Shown here in pieces: positions 60,653 through 64,000 of a stretch of 64,000 bases of DNA. The stretch is from Polaribacter porphyrae (GTDB taxonomy: Bacteria; Bacteroidota; Bacteroidia; Flavobacteriales; Flavobacteriaceae), in assembly GCF_002954685.1 (NCBI RefSeq), contig NZ_MSCN01000001.1, positions 458,256 through 522,255 of the forward strand, written 5' to 3'. Every line of letters begins with the position of its first letter. Positions within the stretch are counted from its first letter, which is position 1. The notes under the pieces were generated by a model. It was not told the origin of the DNA, did not search any database, and was given only the letters and a program-made list of their open reading frames with translations. Made by a program: the position numbers and the translations under genes.

Positions 60653-63094
60653 ATGAGATTTAGAGAATGCCTGTTTTTTGTATTTGTATCGATTTGTATT
60701 TCAAATTTTGCACAAATTACATCAAACTATAAAGCAGAGAGAGAAAAAGTACATAGTTTAGTACATACCAAATTAAAAGTTGATTTTAATTTTGATGATA
60801 AAACTATGAATGGAGAAGCTTGGGTAACAGCTAAACCTTATTTTTATGCTACAAATAAAATCATATTAGATGCCAAAACAATGATTATAAAGGAGGTTTC
60901 TATGAATAATAGAAAACTCAATTATACTTATGATGATTATGATTTAGAAATTACACTACCCAAAACTTATTCTAGAAACGAAACGTTTACTATTTACATT
61001 AAATACACTGCACAACCAGAAAAAGTTAAAGACAAAGGCAGTAAAGTAATTACAGATGCAAAAGGATTGTATTTTATCAACCCAAAAGGAATTGATAAAA
61101 ACAAACCTACTCAAATTTGGACACAAGGCGAAACTGAAGCAAATAGTGCTTGGTTTCCAACAATTGATGCTCCAAATCAGAAAATGACACAAGAAATTTA
61201 TATTACTGTTCCAAATAAATTCAAAACACTTTCAAACGGAAAATTAGTCAATCAAACCAAAAAAGGAAAAAACAGAACAGATTACTGGAAATTAGATAAA
61301 AAACACGCTCCTTATTTAGCATTTGTTGGAGTAGGTGAGTATGAAATTGTAAAAGATTATTACAAAAACATTCCTGTAAATTATTATGTAGAGAAAGCGT
61401 ATGCACCATATGCTAAAGCTATTTTTGGTTTAACTCCAGAAATGATTGGTTTTTTTGAAAATAAATTGGGTGTAGCTTATCCTTGGAACAAATACAGCCA
61501 GATTGTAGTAAGAGATTATGTTTCTGGAGCTATGGAAAATACAACAACAGTTGTACATGGGGAAGAAGCGTATCAAAAACCTGGGCAATTAATTGATGAA
61601 AACAAACATGAAAAAACCATTGCTCACGAAATTTTTCATCATTGGTTTGGCAATTTAGTTACATCAGAAAGCTGGTCGAACTTAACATTAAACGAATCTT
61701 TTGCTAATTATGGAGAATATCTTTGGATAGAACATAAATATGGAAAAGTAGCTGCTGAAATGCATCATTTTGAGCAAGTAGAGGCCTATAAAAACGGACA
61801 GAATGAAACTAAAAATCTTGTTCGTTTTAATTATGATGATAAAGAAGATATGTTTGATTTAGTGAGCTATAACAAAGGTGGAGCTATTTTACACATGCTG
61901 CGAAATTATCTAGGTGATGAAGCCTTTTTTACAGGGCTAAAAGAGTATTTAACTAAATATCAATTTAAAGATGCTGAAGTGCATCAATTAAGACTGGTTT
62001 TTGAAGAGCTAACAGGTAAAGATTTAAACTGGTTTTTTAATCAGTGGTATTACAGTGCTGGGCATCCTAATATTGAAATTTCTTACGATTATAATTTATT
62101 AAGAAAAACAGTAACTGTAAATATCATTCAATTGCAACAGAATACTTTTCAATTTCCTTTTACGATTGATATTTTTGAAGGCACAAAAAAAACAAGACAT
62201 CAAGTTTTTGTTGAAGGCAAAGATGCATCTTTTACCTTCTCTTACAATAAACAACCTACTTTTATTCAAGTGAATGCAGATAATGTTCTTCTGGCTGATA
62301 TTAATGAGAATAAGGTGTTGAGTGATTATATTTTTCAACTGAAAAATGCAGATAATTTTGCTCACAGAAGAGAAGCTTTATTAGAAGTGGCAAAAAAACA
62401 AGTAGAAAAAAATGCATTTAATGCTGTTGTTGATGCTTTAGATGATGAAGCTTATCAAATAAGAATTCTGGCATTAAATAAAATTGATTTGATTAACAAG
62501 TTCTCAAAAAGAGGAGCTATTCAGAAAATCATGAATATGGCAAATAATGATAAGAAAACATTGGTTCAGGCAGAAGCTATCAATACATTAGGTAAACTTA
62601 CAGATCCAGAATTGAAACCAATTTTTGCTGAAGCTCTAGAGAGCAAATCATATTCTGTATTAGGTAAAGCTTTAGTTGCCATGTACTATGTAGATAAACA
62701 ACAAGCTATAGATAAATCTAAAGTATTGCCAGATGAAGTTCGTAAAATTTTGGCAACACCACTTACAAGAATTTTTATTGAAGAAAATGATAAAACAGAA
62801 TTACCTTTTATAGCAAAAAGTGTGGTTTCTGGTATGTTTTTAACTGGTGATGATGCAACAAAAGCATTATATCAAAAAGCATTTCAGCAAATTTCTAAAA
62901 GTAACAATACTGAAGCTATTCAGAATGTTGTTGAAGATATGGTTGTGAAGGGAAAGCAATTTAAAGGATTTAATTTTGATAAAGTGGTAATCAATTTAAT
63001 GCGAAGAATGATAGACAGTCAAAAGAAAATAAACCATAGTAATAAAATAAGAAATATTGCTATTATTAAAGATGCTATGGCTAAATTGTTGTAA
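60653..63094 (+). CDS. M1-family aminopeptidase, secreted
   Basis: 813 aa zinc aminopeptidase with a signal peptide (CLFFVFVSICISNFAQ). The exopeptidase motif is GAMEN (292-296), and the zinc motif is HEIFHHW with His325, Glu326, His329 and Glu348, the canonical x18 spacing. An N-terminal saddle domain (~25-230), the catalytic domain (~230-480) and a C-terminal helical HEAT-like region (~570-813) follow the APN/LTA4H layout. Likely removes N-terminal residues from peptides in the periplasm or outside. Contrast with the ABC-fused M1 protein at 6926. Confidence 0.95.
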   Translation: MRFRECLFFVFVSICISNFAQITSNYKAEREKVHSLVHTKLKVDFNFDDKTMNGEAWVTAKPYFYATNKIILDAKTMIIKEVSMNNRKLNYTYDDYDLEITLPKTYSRNETFTIYIKYTAQPEKVKDKGSKVITDAKGLYFINPKGIDKNKPTQIWTQGETEANSAWFPTIDAPNQKMTQEIYITVPNKFKTLSNGKLVNQTKKGKNRTDYWKLDKKHAPYLAFVGVGEYEIVKDYYKNIPVNYYVEKAYAPYAKAIFGLTPEMIGFFENKLGVAYPWNKYSQIVVRDYVSGAMENTTTVVHGEEAYQKPGQLIDENKHEKTIAHEIFHHWFGNLVTSESWSNLTLNESFANYGEYLWIEHKYGKVAAEMHHFEQVEAYKNGQNETKNLVRFNYDDKEDMFDLVSYNKGGAILHMLRNYLGDEAFFTGLKEYLTKYQFKDAEVHQLRLVFEELTGKDLNWFFNQWYYSAGHPNIEISYDYNLLRKTVTVNIIQLQQNTFQFPFTIDIFEGTKKTRHQVFVEGKDASFTFSYNKQPTFIQVNADNVLLADINENKVLSDYIFQLKNADNFAHRREALLEVAKKQVEKNAFNAVVDALDDEAYQIRILALNKIDLINKFSKRGAIQKIMNMANNDKKTLVQAEAINTLGKLTDPELKPIFAEALESKSYSVLGKALVAMYYVDKQQAIDKSKVLPDEVRKILATPLTRIFIEENDKTELPFIAKSVVSGMFLTGDDATKALYQKAFQQISKSNNTEAIQNVVEDMVVKGKQFKGFNFDKVVINLMRRMIDSQKKINHSNKIRNIAIIKDAMAKLL

Positions 63095-63097
63095 GTT

Positions 63098-63397
63098 TTA
63101 GGTTAAATTATTGGTTTTAATTTGAGTAACCAAATAATATAATACCAGAGAACAAATTAAAAATATCAATAAATTTATAGTTAAATTTTTAATATTATCT
63201 CTTTTGGATTTGCTTTTGATTTGAGACTTTATTTCCTTTAATTCAGATTCGCTAACTTTTTTGAATTCCAAGCCATTGACACTATTGCTTTGTAAATTCT
63301 TTTTTCGTTTATCTAAATCAAACTTAAGTTTCTTTTTTCTATTTTTTGCAGCTTCTTGTCTTTTAATAAGCATTGTTAATGCACCCCAACTATCCAT
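63098..63397 (-). CDS. small tail-anchored protein of unknown function
   Basis: 99 aa, not recognised. Residues 1-70 are strongly charged and probably coiled coil (MLIKRQEAAKNRKKKLKFDLDKRKKN); a C-terminal helix (LTINLLIFLICSLVLYYLVTQI) would anchor it. It lies 3 bp from the end of the convergent M1 gene, so the two transcripts must overlap. Confidence 0.7.
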   Translation of the reverse strand: MDSWGALTMLIKRQEAAKNRKKKLKFDLDKRKKNLQSNSVNGLEFKKVSESELKEIKSQIKSKSKRDNIKNLTINLLIFLICSLVLYYLVTQIKTNNLT

Positions 63398-63468
63398 TTT
63401 TTATTTTAAATATAATAAAAATTTAGAAAAGATAAATCTATTTTGAATTTTCAATAGCTAAAGAATGT

Positions 63469-64000
63469 TTACTGCAAACGCATTTCAATCCAAGATTTAA
63501 AACTATAAAAATTTTGAGGTGCAACTCCATGACCTACTGGATATTCAGAATATACATTTTGTAAACCTAAATTATCTAAAAAAGGTTTACTGTTTCTAGC
63601 CCAATCCACAGGTAATACTTGATCTACACTGCCATGAGAACAATAATATTCAGTTTTTATATTTTTAGAAATATTTTTAGGAATCATATCCTTGTTAATA
63701 TAACCACTTAAAGCGAGTATGTAGTTTACTTTATTTGGATACATAAAACTTAAAGAATAACTTAAAATAGCGCCTTGGCTAAAGCCCAATAAGAAGGTTT
63801 TATCAGGGTTGGTGTTGTATTTTTCTTTAATTTCATCAATAAAATCAGCAATTTTGATAATAGATTCTTTAGCTTGTTTTAAATCAGAGAATTTACCATT
63901 TACATCATCAAAATTAATGGCATACCAAGCGTAACCACCAAAGCCCATGCTATTTGGTGCTTGTGCACTTACAATTAATAATTCATCTGGCAACTCATCA
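63469..64000 (-). CDS. phospholipase/carboxylesterase family (5' partial)
   Basis: Alpha/beta-hydrolase, visible part ~176 residues; the frame remains open to the window edge (upstream codons read DEL), so the start is outside. Nucleophile elbow GFSQGA, acid Asp in HGSVDQVLPV and His in PVGHGVAPQN complete the catalytic triad of the esterase/lysophospholipase group. FLLGFSQGAILSYSLSFMYP is typical. No signal peptide can be judged. The natural substrate is unknown. Confidence 0.88.
   Translation of the reverse strand, partial: DELPDELLIVSAQAPNSMGFGGYAWYAINFDDVNGKFSDLKQAKESIIKIADFIDEIKEKYNTNPDKTFLLGFSQGAILSYSLSFMYPNKVNYILALSGYINKDMIPKNISKNIKTEYYCSHGSVDQVLPVDWARNSKPFLDNLGLQNVYSEYPVGHGVAPQNFYSFKSWIEMRLQ

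Overview
The window looks like chromosomal DNA from a marine-type Flavobacteriaceae bacterium (phylum Bacteroidota, Polaribacter/Tenacibaculum-like). That placement is inferred from several things: very A+T-rich DNA (about 30% G+C by eye, not computed); many SPII lipoproteins; a PorD/DUF4835 gene and a type IX secretion (T9SS) C-terminal sorting domain; the Bacteroidota forms of RpoZ, CoaBC and CarB; absence of Shine-Dalgarno sites; and repeated promoter boxes of the Bacteroidota type (TAnnTTTG at -7, sometimes TTTG 19 nt upstream). I saw no rRNA, tRNA, CRISPR array, transposase or integrase.

Layout. 1-11 kb: end of an MsbA-like ABC exporter, two small envelope proteins, a Nudix hydrolase/PLP-enzyme pair, an M42 aminopeptidase, an ABC ATPase with a giant ABC-permease/M1-peptidase fusion, and DoxX. 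11-20 kb: housekeeping run DUF6913-like, dapA, bamD, rpoZ, coaBC, porD, recN, fabI and a glycosyltransferase. 20-33 kb: M16 protease, then a glycan block of two GH92 alpha-mannosidase lipoproteins, a glycosylasparaginase and a FucP/NagP-type sugar permease, which together fit N-glycan catabolism; a T9SS-secreted GH53 galactanase faces them. 33-41 kb: yidC, pyrG, a probable orphan PD-(D/E)XK nuclease, rpmH and carB. 41-44 kb: a four-gene ECF-sigma/serine-hydrolase cassette inserted between carB and a displaced second copy of the carB 3' end. 44-56 kb: fah, glyA, a CPA1 antiporter, three small stress-type proteins, rmuC, acyltransferase, pepT, lipoproteins, patatin and DUF72. 56-64 kb: S41 protease lipoprotein divergent from an ECF sigma/anti-sigma-like/DUF4252/DUF4252 operon, a secreted M1 aminopeptidase, a small membrane protein and the end of an esterase gene.

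The strongest non-routine signal is at 40894-44099. The last 12 codons of carB (LYSRRKMYLSK-stop) recur 3,170 bp downstream with only four differences, all silent third-position changes. This is the footprint expected when DNA inserts at, or recombines into, a gene's 3' end while carrying its own diverged copy of that end. The second signal is a pair of ~97-bp intergenic repeats (18908-19002 and 55296-55392) whose central hairpin is kept by compensating base changes, so the RNA or DNA fold may matter. Several other palindromic interspersed repeats lie in intergenic gaps. In one place such a repeat has inflated an apparent reading frame (pepT), and in another it appears to supply a start codon (lipoprotein at 52592-53146).

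Starts were moved downstream of the longest open frame for doxX, dapA, pyrG, the 36888 nuclease, the 43550 protein and pepT.
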